Assembly: GCA_950295325.1 (NCBI GenBank)
Contig: OX485804.1
Span: 61,472,533 to 61,536,532 of the forward strand
Reading direction: 5' to 3'
Source of the DNA: Polytrichum commune
Taxonomy: Eukaryota; Streptophyta; Polytrichopsida; Polytrichales; Polytrichaceae
DNA: 64,000 nt
Shown: positions 24,100 to 35,659 of the stretch, in pieces
How the letters are laid out: every line of letters begins with the position of its first letter
How positions within the stretch are numbered: position 1 is the first letter of the stretch
The notes under the pieces: model-generated
Seen by the model: only the letters and a program-made list of their open reading frames with translations
Database searches by the model: none
What the model was told of the DNA's origin: nothing
Position numbers and translations under genes: made by a program

Positions 24100-26250
24100 G
24101 CATCACCCTGTTTCATTTCCCTCTATCCCTATTTCTATTCCTCACTTCTCAATGCCCCCTTGCTTGAATTTTCGTCATGCTACTTCCTCTAGCAGCATTC
24201 CCTCTTCCCCTGCATCTCATCCATTCACTTCTATTCCTTTTATTTCTCCAGTGAGAGAACTCTGTCCCATACAACGCAATTCTCTGACTGCAGTGGAAGA
24301 TCACTCTACACCTCAATTGGTAGTCTTAAGACAATCAGTGGGAGCATTACCACCTCCAATGGTGCCTCCACTGGAAGCAGTGGGAGTCTCTATACCATCT
24401 ATTGCTCAGGTTTCATCCATTTCTCCTCCATTTGCTCCTTCTCTCATTACTAGTATCCCGCTCCACTACCGCACATCACTACTTCCTCGGTTTCTACACT
24501 TCCTCGGTTTCTACACCAACACAGGCTGAACCTCATCTGCCAAGTATAAATCCCTGGACCAATTACATTGTGAAACAAAGAATTTATCTGCCTTCAAGAC
24601 CCTGAGTGTATCTCATGTTTTTCTCGCTGCACTCGGAGAATGCATAGCAGAGCTAAAGACTTATAATGCTACCCTCAAGTCTCCTCATGTGGACCGAGGG
24701 GAACATGCTATGGATCTTGAATATCAGTCCCTCAAGGAGAACAAACTTGGCGACTTGTGCCTCTTCCTCCTGGTCGAAATACCATCCAGAACAAATGGGT
24801 CTATAAAGTCAAACACAAGGCGAATGGGATATTGAAAAATTCAAAGCAAGACTCATTGCTAAGGGATATACACAGGTACCTGGTGTTGATTTTTCCGAGA
24901 CATACTCACCTGTCATCCTACACTACTCTATCCGAATAATTTTATCTACCGTTGCCACTCGTTATATGAGGTTACAACAGCATGATATCAGGACAACTAA
25001 TCTAATTGGTGATCTACTTGAAGAAATCTAAGTGGATGCTCTTCAAATGTATTATGTGTGTCTCTTACTCCGGAGTTTATATGGCTTGCGCCAATCTGCA
25101 AATCTGTGGAACAAAAAGTTTGATGATTTTCTTTTTCAATTTGACCTTATGGTGAGTCCAGCCGATCCCTGTGTTTATCATAACAAAGACGATCTTCATA
25201 CGATTACTGGCATCTATGTTGATGACGGGGTTATAGTATCAGCACAACAGTCTCATACTGATGGCATTATTACCTATCTTCAAACTGCTTTCAAAGTAGT
25301 ATTAGGCACCATGGACTACTTTGTAAATTTTCAACTTGAGTTTGATTGTGACAGCCATTCTATCTTCATTCACCAACCTCGTTACATATCCGAGATCATT
25401 CACATATTTGGACTTGATACTACCAATGAAGCCACGACTCCTGCCGATCCTCATGGTCAATTATAGAAAAATGTTGGGCCTCATGATCCACTTGTACACG
25501 TACTTTACCGCGAAGAGTTGGGTGTCTTATGTATGCCATGATAGTTACACGGCCAGACTTTGGCTTATGCTATCAGTAAGGTCGCTACATATCAAGAACA
25601 ACCACAACAGTCACACTGGGCAGCCCTAAAAAGGATTTTCCGCTATCTCAAGTCGACCCTCCAATACGGGATTCTCTATTCATCCTCTATATCCAATCCT
25701 CGTCTTTGTTGGTTACCGAGATTCCGATTTTGTTGGGGATCTCGATGACAGGAAATCACGCATATCGTACGTGTATCTCCTCGGTGACTCTGCGATTGCG
25801 TGGGCCAGTCAGAAGCAAGCTTTGATTACTGACTCCACCACAACTGCAGAATTGATCGCAATATCCGACACCGTCAAAGATATTACTTGGTTAACTCGTC
25901 TTCTTGATAGCTTGAGCATTCAATCTCCTCTCGCCATTACAGTTTATCGTGACAATCAAGTTGCTATTCAACTTATCAAGAATGTTGATTACCATAGGCA
26001 TAACAAACACATCGATGTGAAGTTCCTCTTCATCCACGAATTTTAGACACAAAAATTGATTGACTTCGTTAGCGTCCCTACTAATGCTCAGATCGCTGAC
26101 ATTTTCACAAAGCCCCTTCCCTGGGATGCTGTAGGAGCAAAAAAACACCTTCCTTTGTTGTTCGAATGTGGAATGAAAACATCTTACTTTGCACTAGATT
26201 GTTTACACCTTGGGCCTGGTATTTACATGTGTGTGGAGTTGCTAATCTAA
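24100..26250 (+). mobile_element. Degenerate Ty1/Copia retrotransposon (pol 3' half)
   Basis: Blocks of a Copia polyprotein occur in the right order but in broken frames. A Pro/Ser-rich linker lies at 24100-24520. The start of reverse transcriptase is near 24760-24960 (NKWVYKVKHKANG, then a frameshifted AKGYTQVPGVDFSETYSPV). The RT core is at 25056-25460, with SLYGLRQSANLWNKKFD and the active-site YVDDG at about 25217. RNase H is at about 25770-26046, with IAWASQKQALITDSTTTAE and YRDNQVAIQL. The terminal TNAQIADIFTKPL motif is at about 26080. Stops at about 25029, 25465 and 26044, together with frameshifts, make it inactive. Gag, protease and integrase were not recognised upstream, and no LTR pair is obvious. 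A duplicated AAGGAAGTTTTAGTGGAAGG occurs just beyond (26322 and 26371). Confidence 0.85.
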
Positions 26251-29200
26251 TCTCCTATGAATGTGACAGCTGCCGAACTCAAGTGGTCAGGTTGGCACAA
26301 CTGATTCTAATTGCATGAGAAGGAAGTTTTAGTGGAAGGAACAAATTACACGAGAAGAAAGTTTTGAAGGAAGTTTTAGTGGAAGGAACAACGTAGCACC
26401 ATTTGGGCCTTCTCTAGAAATGGTACCATCTAGTTGGCTCCTCATAAGCCTAACTGGCAGGTGACTCATGGCAGATCCTAGATGGGAAGGAAATTGACTT
26501 ATGCGTAAGTTCTACTGGCACTCTCCCTCGCATCGGTCATCATTATATTCTTTCTCTTACGAGTGACGTGCTATTCTCCCTGAATCTCTAATTTTTTTTT
26601 TGTCTTATCCGTGTGGCTGATCATGTTGCGAAGAGGTGATGTTGAGGAGTTATCCACCCTTAAAATAGTGCACTTGGCGTTGTGGGCCATCACAGAGGTG
26701 CTGGTGGCACTGTGTTTCGAATTCATTAAGGAGGGGCCGGGTGTCTGGGTGATCTTCTTACTTCCATTTCGGCTAGCTAGGTCGTTGGTGCCGGGGCTTC
26801 TTGATTGCCTCGTTCGGAGCAGATTTGGCCGAAGGTGAGCATATTGGGCAACCTGTACTTGCTTTTGAGGATGAGACGTGTGAGCAAGCACTGGTGCGAA
26901 GAGATTGGGGCCATCCTGGATTGGTGTGCTTCGGAGTTTACAAGACTGGGCGCTCCTGGGTACATTCGTAGTGTACGGGAGAAGAGGAGGTGGAGACGCC
27001 CCTGTCCACATTCGGTGTGGGAAGAATCTTGCGGCATTTCGGGAGGCCCTACAGGAAGACTTGAGTACACTCGGGGGCGACTTTGGAGGTGAGAGCGGCG
27101 ACCTCAAGCGATCTCATTCTGGCGTTGGCATAAGGAGCACTTGGGAAATTCCCGCATGGGAAAAGGGATGGTTTTCCCACTACGAACATTCCCACTCCGA
27201 CATAATTCCCTCCTTTTGAAGGGAATTCTTACGTTTTTCCCACACACAAGAGGGAATTGTGCCAAGAGGGAATGTTGTTGATCCCCCTCTGTGGTGAGTG
27301 TGGTGGTGATAGTTCTTCGTGGGAACAATGTTCAGAAGAGGAATTGGTTTGGTTGGCGATGCATTGTCCCCTCTTAGGTGAGAGTCTGTAATCCAATTTG
27401 CTTGGTCATGTGTTTGAATCTTGCTCGTCTTAGAGGTTTGATGAAGACGTCCGCTTGTTGGAGGTCGCTGGGTTGTGAGGATCACGTCGATGATGTTGCC
27501 AGTTGGCTGCAAGTACGGTCTAGTACAAAACTCCGTTACCCTGCATAGGCTTGAAAACTACATATGAACTTTGAATTTTGTGAAGGAAAAGTACATAAAC
27601 ATTTGAAAACGACATTGATCAACAAAGCCATATAATTTTTGTTGACAATTTTCTAAAAGAAAATTTTACATATTTTAGAAGACAACACAAATAGCTAGTG
27701 TGCAAGTAGATATATTGAACACATAATTGTTTAAAATTTTGTTTAAAACATGATAAAATTACATTAAATTGATGTTTTCTAGAAATTTTTGTAGTGGTGC
27801 CCTCAATTTTATAATGAATTCAAAGAATCTGAAGAAAAAAATTCCAACTTCAAAATATTTAAGGTCATGAAATCTATGTCCAAAACCAAAATTAGCCATT
27901 ACATTGTGAGCAGTATTTTTAATAATAAGTTTTGGAGATCTCACGTAAAAGAAGGTGCAAACTTCAAATTGCACCTAATGACCATCTATTGTAGCTACAT
28001 GGACTTATTTCTTTTAAAAAAATACCTTCTATACCATATGATATTTCCAATATCATGTGTAAGAATGGTGAATATATCATATGGATCCCTTATATAGGGT
28101 TCATTGGTTTCTAAACTTTCAAATATTTGAAGGAGGAGTAAAGACGAATAATATAATTCTTGTAGGATGGATAAACTAACCAATAACTATTGATTAAATA
28201 ATACATATGTTGTGTAGCTACAACGGAAAAAATGGCCACATAGTTGTGAATGGGTGAAAACTTAAATATCCAATCAAATGTGGGGCCACGAAGCTCACTT
28301 ATGAGGATATTGTCCATGTTAGGCAAGGGATTTGATGCAATTATATAATAGTGATGCGGCATAGGTGAATATGATTTTTTTTTAAATGGATTGAACGGTG
28401 GATCGTGATGGATCAATCTGACACCAAAAAATTCCATCAAAAATTTACTTTAATTAATGTACGTACGGTTAATGTGAGTCCTATACCTAACTCAATCAAC
28501 TAAATTCATGTATTATGGATCATTAGAAGTTTATGTGCTTAGGTGTGAATCTAAAACAAACATATCACATTGCATACACTCAAATACTGAGATAAGGTGA
28601 CGTGTTATGGTTAAATTTGTGGATTTACTAGCATTGTGAGGATTTACTTAAGATTAGAAAGGAGGTAAGTTGCTAGGAATCGTGGTAAGTTCTAGAAGAT
28701 ATTGGTCAAGTGGCCATTACTTGCTAATGCCAAGTTGATAGAACGGTGACAAGGGCTACACCTTATCAAGTTGACGGGGTAGGAATTTCTATATTTATCA
28801 TATGTGTGTTATTATAGATTTATGTGTCGTATCTACAAGTAAGTAGATTTAGGGTAGTTCTAGTGAAGCACTCTAATTCGTAGTATAAAAAGGCTCTCGG
28901 CGAAGAGTTCGACACCTCCTTCTAGTGCTTATGGGAGTGATAGTGTGAGGTAGGATAGACTTGAGTATTAGAATTAGGAATGAGTGATAATGTGATGTAG
29001 GATAGACTTGAGTGTTGGAGTTATGACTAGTGTTTGTATTAAGGCCTTAGCCTTGAGGGTTTAACAAGGGTGAGAGCTACATTTGTTTACGAAGTTTCTA
29101 AGTCGTGATGCTCTCTTTCTTTATGCCATTTGCCTTTATGTCAAAACGGTCTGACAAACGCGCCTAATATAATAAAATTAATTGCTATCAAGCCCCTAAA

Positions 29201-29805
29201 ATAAAATAAAATGTGAATAGAAAAGGGTAAAAATCAACACCTTAATGTGTTGGAAGATATTGACAAGATAGGACTACGTGGTCAATTTATGGAAGATCTT
29301 GCAACTTTAATAAAAAAAAAAATTAATTGAATAGCAAGGGTGTTATTTTTAATAATCAAAATTTTCAATGTTTATATGAAAGGTCCAAGTCACTCTAACT
29401 TACAAAAATCTTAATGTTTGGGCATGTCAGTTTGCAAAATAACCACAATTGTTTTTAAATGGACCAACATTTTAAAATTACAAAACATGAGAATGTATCA
29501 TTATATATATAAAATTCTACTAGAAAACAACTCAAAAATATCATGCGTTGTTGAGAGTAATTCCCAAAAAACTAAATTCATTACTCGACACATGAAAGCC
29601 ATCATGCCATTTTCTCTTGCACGCATTTTTTTCCAAATCGGTTACATCTACAAATTGGTTTTTCTCCACTTTACAAAAGTCCTCAGGATAATTTGACAAA
29701 TTTCCAAATGCCATCTTTAATGGTGTCAAAATCCAACTTTACCAAGTGGTCCTCATCATTATATGAACAAAGTCCTAACACAAAGTAAGAAGGTCATAGC
29801 TATTG
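26251..29805. other. Intergenic after the Copia fragment
   Basis: 26251-26500 may be the 3' end of the retroelement. 26580-27500 is GC-richer, with overlapping open frames on both strands (up to 178 codons on the minus strand) that show no recognisable domain; it is probably an old element. A cluster of GGGAA/TTCCC motifs lies at 27140-27275. 27520-29800 is AT-rich and apparently empty. Confidence 0.35.
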
Positions 29806-30611
29806 TATGGAATGCCAAAAGGACCATACTTTGTAAAACAAGGTACCCCGGGGAAGATGCCCAGTGCCCAAGGAAAGATTCCATGTACCCCGAGGTATAA
29901 TAAGAAAAAATATTAGTAATTAAAAAATTTGAAATTATATTATTCAATTTTTAAAATGATTAAAATTTTAAATAATTTTACATTTTAGTTAGATATATTT
30001 TATTTTAAATAAAATTTCTTTTTCTTTTTCTTTTTAAGTGATACTATCACTTTTTAAAGAGACATTTGAGTTATTAACTGCTTTAATTTAATTTCTTTTA
30101 TATTAAGAATAAATAAGAAATGGAGAATAAGTTTTATTAACTTTTCTCAATTTTGGTTAGAGGATATTATAATGAACCCCTTAATTTATGTAATTTATAT
30201 CTTAATTTATGCTTAATTTATGGTTTAAGTTCAGGGGTTCATTATAATATCCTCTAACCAAAATTGAGAAAAGTTAATAAAAATTATTCTCCATTGCTTA
30301 TTTATTCTTAATATAAAAGAAATTAAATTAAAGCAGTTAATAACTCAAAATGTCTCTTTAAAAAGTGATAGTATCACTTAAAAAGAAATTTTAATTTTTT
30401 TTATTTAAAATAAAATATATCTAACTAAAATGTTAAATCATTTAAAAATTTAAGCCTTTTTTTAAATTAAATAATGTAATTTCAAAAAAATTGTTAATTA
30501 CTAACATTTTTTCTTATTATACCTCGGGGTACATGGAATCGTTCCCGGGGCACCGGGCATCTTCCCCGGGGTACCCTGTTTTACAAAGTACGGCCCTTTT
30601 GGCATTCCATA
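29806..30611. mobile_element. 806-bp foldback element (near-complete palindrome)
   Basis: The two arms mirror each other over almost the full length. TATGGAATGCCAAAAGG at the left end pairs with CCTTTTGGCATTCCATA at the right. GGTACCCCGGGGAAGATGCC pairs with GGCATCTTCCCCGGGGTACC. The TTTAGTTAGATATATTTTA and AAGTGATACTATCACTTTTT blocks have mirrors, and ATTATAATGAACCCC pairs with GGGGTTCATTATAAT next to a loop at about 30183-30232. Direct CTATTG flanks both ends (29800-29805 and 30612-30617), a likely 6-bp target duplication. There is no coding capacity. The ends are GC-rich while the arms are AT-rich. Confidence 0.85.
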
Positions 30612-30840
30612 CTATTGGCCTCGTAGAATTCCGGCCAAGGGGCAATCGGGTCACATCATTGGACAAAGTCCCATAGTAGGCCATGGTCCTCCAATGACTA
30701 TCTAGAGAGCGTTCTCTCACATGGTTTATCCTTTGTGGATGGTTAATCATGAGGGTAGGTAGTATATAAGGCAAAGTGTCTCCACTATAGATGGAGTTTG
30801 TGCATAGTGCAAAATTGACGTGGGAGTCACATTGGGGCTT

Positions 30841-30886
30841 ATTAGACATGGGATCCAGGGTTTAAACCTTGGATCCCATGTCTAAT
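30841..30886. repeat. 46-bp near-perfect palindrome
   Basis: ATTAGACATGGGATCCAGGG reads as its own reverse complement with the following half (through CCTTGGATCCCATGTCTAAT), apart from one mismatched pair. There is effectively no loop, so it can form a cruciform. It sits between the 806-bp foldback and the start of the next candidate gene at 31134, about 250 bp upstream of its ATG. Confidence 0.8.
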
Positions 30887-31133
30887 TAAATATGAAATTA
30901 ATTTGCGTTCACGTTTTGGAATTGTCGTTTCAAGTAAATGAGTTTTGCTTCAACAATAACAACAATTATGAAGAAAAAACATGAGAATATTTATATGTTC
31001 TGAAATAGTTCTCATTAATACAGAATTTATACACTTCTTCATTTTTCCAAGCTACTTGGTTTATTCGTCAAAACGCAAGAATTTTATTAATGTAACTAAC
31101 TCAACATTTCACGTGTTGCAATAGTTATCATCG

Positions 31134-33421
31134 ATGGTGACAGGGGATGATTGTCAAAGGTGTTTAGAGCCTTTTGGCCTCTCACAAGCAAGGTTTTGTG
31201 CTTTCTGTGGATGTCCTCGGAAGTTTAAGACATCTCCAGAGCAAACAATGAACGATTATGAACATCAGAGGAATCTAAATATACAAAGGAACAATGCAAT
31301 GATGGAATCTCTCGGCTTAAAAACGAGAACAAGTCCTAAGCATAAGGGAAATCGCAAACAGAAGAAGCAGCATGTAGCAATGAATATGCCACCAAGTTTG
31401 AGGTCCAGGAAACAAGTCTTTGAGATTTCAGAGCAGTCAACAGGTTTTATTTTAACACTTGATCTCGATGAATGTATTTGTGCAATTATTTTCTTCCAAG
31501 TGGACAATCTATATTTTATTTTCACTATTTTCACTATTTTTTTATGATACATGGCAAGATTTGAGAAACAAGATGTCACCAAGAAGGAAGTTGTCATCAA
31601 TACTGCTTCTAATTTGGCAAAGGTAAGAATGAAAACCTCATACATCAGTGATGAAATTTAGCTACATTGAACCTTGACAATAATGAAACCACAATAAAAT
31701 AAAGCAAACATTGTATGCTCCATAGGATTGCCAGTCCATGATTTCGGTTTACACATTACGGGGATTACCTCTGGGGAGTCATAATGGTTTAAATGATTTG
31801 AGCAGAATTTCAATGGGGAGCCCCAAGCTCAAGTTGAGAATGACAAAAACTCACTTGTTACAATTGCTCAAAATTCATCACCAGCTAGGAGTGCTCTTGG
31901 TAAGTTCACCTTTGTTATTGATCTACTTTGTTAACTTTGTTCGATACATTAATCTTGTCATTCCTGTGAATAGTATGCAAAACAACTCATGTGTTAATAT
32001 TGTTATTGTGTCAGAGGTAAATAACGCCCTACAAATTTCCATTCCAACATATGAACGTATATTTGGGAAGGCCAAAAAAGGTGAATTAAGAGGAAGAGAT
32101 TACTTAAGAATATACTTTCCTCAGCAGTGGAGGATCTACAACATGAATTTGAAGTGTGTAAGGAACTGGTTTAGCAATAATGACGATCCTAAGATTTGTT
32201 CATTTTTTCTCACAAACATGCGGCACAATGAGACTTCTCAGGCAGATGTGAAAAATTTCATCAAGGAACGTTATGGAACTTTAGCTAGCTTTATTTTTGA
32301 ATATCAAGGGTCAACCATTCAGATGCATTGGAAAGAGGAAGACGTTTATGAGTATTTCAAGGAAAATAAGCACTCATGAAATAAGAATGGTGTATCAAAG
32401 GTTGTTGCTGCTACTGCTAGGGTTCCACTTGGTGAGAAATGTGTGAATGGGACTCGAACATATGAGGAAATTGACGAAATTGGGCAATATCTGCAAAGTT
32501 TGCCAAACTCTTCATCAGCACAACACCCAGTTGAGGAGGTTTAGGTATGTATTTGATTTACTTTTTTGGATGTGATTGACAGTAAGTGACTCATTTGCAT
32601 CAGTAGCTAATTGGAGTTGCAAAATCTTCATGTACAAGAACCCAAGGACATCATGTTTTTCGAAATGAAAAAAGAACTTGACAAGTAAGATAATGTTTCA
32701 CATATTTTGTTATGTTTCACATGTTTTGTTACTTTGTTTCACAAATTTGGTCTCACACTTTGATATGAGCAGGTTAAAGGCACAAATCAAAACCAACATA
32801 GAGGAGGTATCACAAAAGAACAACACCACAGTTTCAAACACTAAAAACCAAGTACTTATAATCATTGTGTCCATTTGTCTCGGTGGTCTGAACGGTTGAG
32901 TTGAATAAAAATATTTTATTGATTTACTATTAGAGTTTTGGATTGCAACAAACTCTCAACTTGAAGAGGAAGAAGGCAGATATAGGGGACATTGTACAGG
33001 GCACATATCTAGCTCTACCTTATGACAAACAACCCCATGTGTAATTTTATTTTATTTTTTGTTAAACCTTTTCCATTATGTCAAAGTGTCAATCTTGAAC
33101 CTCCATTCTAAAAAAATATTCATTGCCATATTGTATGTGCAGTTTTTTCAAAGGTTATCTTTGGCTGCAAAGAAGGTGATAGCTATGCACGTGATGGGAG
33201 TGACAAATTTGCATGAGGTGTTACCTGGATTATCTACATTGGCTACACAAGTTCGACCAAAGGGAGTAAAGAAGAAGAGAGGGTTTACACCTCATGAGCA
33301 ACGTTTAGAGGATTTAGACATAATAGTTCAGTGGGCATTGCGAGGGAGAGTGACACTAGTAGATGTTGTGGATAAGGGTGCAATGGTTGATCTCCATTGT
33401 GGCAATGTTAGGGATAGTTGA
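31134..33421 (+). CDS. Unrecognised multi-exon gene or recent pseudogene with N-terminal Cys4 zinc ribbon
   Basis: I do not recognise this gene. It starts at ATG 31134 with a C-x2-C-x11-C-x2-C ribbon (CQRCLEPFGLSQARFCAFCG). A basic segment with the pattern YEHQRNLNIQRNNAMMESLG then KHKGNRKQKKQ follows, of a kind seen in plant nuclear and transposon-related proteins. Likely later coding blocks: 31738-31901 (up to GVLL before GTAAGT); 32013-32376, containing YERIFGKAKKGELRGRDYLR and FFLTNMRHNETSQADVKNF; a frame continuing to about 32543 after an in-frame TGA at 32377; short blocks near 32610-32690 and 32772-32850 (LKAQIKTNIEEVSQKN); 32945-33040 (ADIGDIVQGTYLALPYDKQ); and 33143-33421 (KKVIAMHVMGVTNLHEVLPG, ending NVRDS). 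Several donors and acceptors fit well, but the TGA and an unplaced junction near 32600 suggest decay or wrong exon choices. It could be a host gene family or the accessory gene of a DNA transposon. Confidence 0.45.
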
Positions 33422-34498
33422 GGTTGGATGACATACCATGAGAAACTATACCATGAACAAGAGCAAAGTGAGGAGAAACAATTGTAATTCCCTTTGTGAT
33501 GATTGTGATGAACATTCCCTTTGTGACTCCCTTTGTGTTCTATGATATCTTCGAGGCTCCACGGGAATGTTGCAAAACTCCATGTGTTGCACAACTCCAT
33601 CTTACTTAGGATTGTTGTTGTTTCTTGGAGGTAAAGATTTTCAATTTTCCCTCGAGGGAATCCACCAAGAGCTCCTTGTATTTGGGTTGTATCTTTGGTG
33701 AAAGGTGTATTCATGCTACAAGATGCTTGTGAAAACCCCTCGCTGACATTATTAGACGAAATGCTTGGGTATAAAAGGAGCGGTGTTGGGTTGGCATGTA
33801 GTTCACACATGGTCACAACTAATGGAGGGGATTTGGAAGATGTATACTCCTCGCGTTGAGTGTACTATGAACCAAAGTTGTATATCACCAACTTGAAATT
33901 CACAACATAGTTCGGTGGAAAAGATTAACCAAAATAAATTCATTCAAAGACAAGCATTTAACAAAGTAGTTAAGGTAAATCCAAGTCTTGAATTAACCTT
34001 AAATCAATGTATATAAACAAGGAAAGGCTTGAACCTCACCCTTGAGTGTTTTACAGTGGGAGGTGGGTTACTTTGGTGTGACATGATATGCAGTTGTGAC
34101 TCACACATAGAAATTTGCACAACAAGAGTAAGCATTAGAATTTGCTTTCACAAACTTTGGTAGAACATTTGGAAATCTTATTAGAGGTTGGCCTTAATAT
34201 TCCCAAGCTTGGGTATGCTCATTTGAGAGTTTTTGGCAAGGGACTCCAACATGCTTTACTGAAATCCTACCCCCGAACAATGACCCTAATGTTGCCTATG
34301 AAATCATTATGTTCTATGAAAGTATGGCCAAAACACACTTGAGCTTAGGTGAACTAAAGCTACTATAGTCAAGGGAGGGGGAATAAAAATATCACGTTGG
34401 AGATTCAATTACTTATTGAATGTGCTTCTAATCCTCATTGATTTCTACAAAGTTGCACTAACATCTATCTATCCTCTCGGATTACCCTCTACACCTAT
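33422..34498. other. Intergenic after the zinc-ribbon candidate
   Basis: A minus-strand open frame of 162 codons (33328-33816) overlaps the last exon of the candidate gene and has low-complexity Ser/His-rich translation; I do not accept it. The remainder has no recognisable feature. Confidence 0.35.
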
Positions 34499-34716
34499 GA
34501 TCGGGGAGAACCAGCAGTTAGTTACAGATGAACCGGTTGAGTTTGAAAAATAACCGGTTGAAGTTCAAGACTTTAGGAAAATTACCGATCATTTTCGAGG
34601 AATTTAAAAAATATACCCTGATTTAGTAAAGGAAAACCGAAGAATGTTAACATGTAACTGGTTGGACTTGCAAACACTAGGATCTCAACCGATTATGCCC
34701 AAAAATTTCCCCGATC
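34499..34716. mobile_element. Repeat family R2, copy 2 (218 bp, uninterrupted)
   Basis: Bounded by GATCGGGGA and TCCCCGATC inverted ends. The body matches 18163-18552 after removing the nested insert there. AACCGGTTGA motifs repeat twice (34536 and 34551), and the sequence is non-coding. This copy serves as the empty-site reference for the nested insertion. Confidence 0.75.
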
Positions 34717-34948
34717 ACTGCTCTACACCCAATAGATTTTGCATAATTGAATGGAAACTTTCACAAGAGAAGAAGAAAGTATGACTGGGGAAAAATGGGT
34801 CAATGCAAGCAATTGATTGCTTGATTTCACATAAATACAATCACCCACCTATGATAGCACTTGGATTTTATTCACAGAGTGTTGGCAAGAGGACTTTGCT
34901 TGCTCGCCTCCACCCAATTTCAAGTTGGCTACTGGCTTGCAACATGTA

Positions 34949-35407
34949 CACCTTAAACTCCGTAATATCAACCTCCATAATGTCACACACTCTCTAATAT
35001 CTTGAAACCCTAGGGAACGGATGTTTGTAGTTCAAATCTCACTCCTTAATGTCACATTTCTCTCCTTTATATCACAAAATTTGTCATTAATACAAACCAC
35101 CAAAGAAGTCAATCCACACCCTCACATTGCGCCATGTGTCAACATGTGGAGTGTCACCTTCTTATTCTTCTTCTTCTTCTTCTGCCACTTGTTGAATGTT
35201 GGTGCATGCGTCCGCCACATCGCCTGGGAAAGCCAAGTGGAGTGGACCACACTAGCGTAGTGTCCTCACATCTCCTTTGTGTTATTCCATAGTGTCACAT
35301 GCCACACTAATTCTATAGCATCACGCATCCATGTTAACACTACAAAACTCCGTAATATCGCGTGCACTTTTGGTTGCCACAGGTGTGATACTACGGAGTT
35401 TAGAGTG
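34949..35407. mobile_element. TA-flanked MITE family R3, copy 1 (459 bp)
   Basis: Ends CACCTTAAACTCCGTAATAT and ATACTACGGAGTTTAGAGTG are inverted repeats flanked by TA on both sides (34947-34948 and 35408-35409), as in Tc1/mariner (Stowaway-like) elements. Inner landmarks TTGAATGTTGGTGCATGC, GCCACATCGCC, GTTATTCCATAGTGTCACAT and GCATCCATGTTAACACTAC recur in the second copy at 59117-59383. A (TTC)n run lies at 35164-35180. There is no coding frame. Confidence 0.8.
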
Positions 35408-35645
35408 TATCAACCTTTGAGTAACGACATAGCTTTAACTTGTAGCGACCTCGACCTCCTTCCTACCTACCTACCAATGCCCATCGACCTAGCTCACATG
35501 GTTTGTGTCCCAGTTCACATACTAGATCCCACTACCCATATTGGTTGCGGACCGGCAACTACAGATCCTGGGTCAGGTTACATCCCTAGTGTCAGATGGA
35601 CCTCCTTTTTCCTCTCTATTTGCAGAGAGAGAACAAGGGCCCACT

Positions 35646-35653
35646 CTATATAA
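35646..35653 (+). promoter_or_regulatory. Candidate TATA box before the CpG-retaining interval
   Basis: TATATAAA preceded by GGGCCCACTC, at the upstream edge of sequence that becomes richer in CpG. A start site would be expected near 35680. Since no gene is recognised downstream, its role is unproven; TATATAAA also occurs by chance in AT-rich DNA. Confidence 0.25.
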
Positions 35654-35659
35654 ACTTAA

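Noticed and set aside
26571-27107. 178-codon minus-strand frame
   Set aside because: Ser/Pro/Thr-rich translation without a recognisable domain, overlapped by plus-strand frames of similar length; no support as a gene.
27140-27275. GGGAA/TTCCC clusters as regulatory array
   Set aside because: Spacing is irregular and both orientations occur in repetitive DNA near a retroelement; no reason to call them functional sites.
33328-33816. 162-codon minus-strand frame
   Set aside because: Overlaps the better supported plus-strand exon at 33143-33421, and its translation is low-complexity with Ser/His runs.
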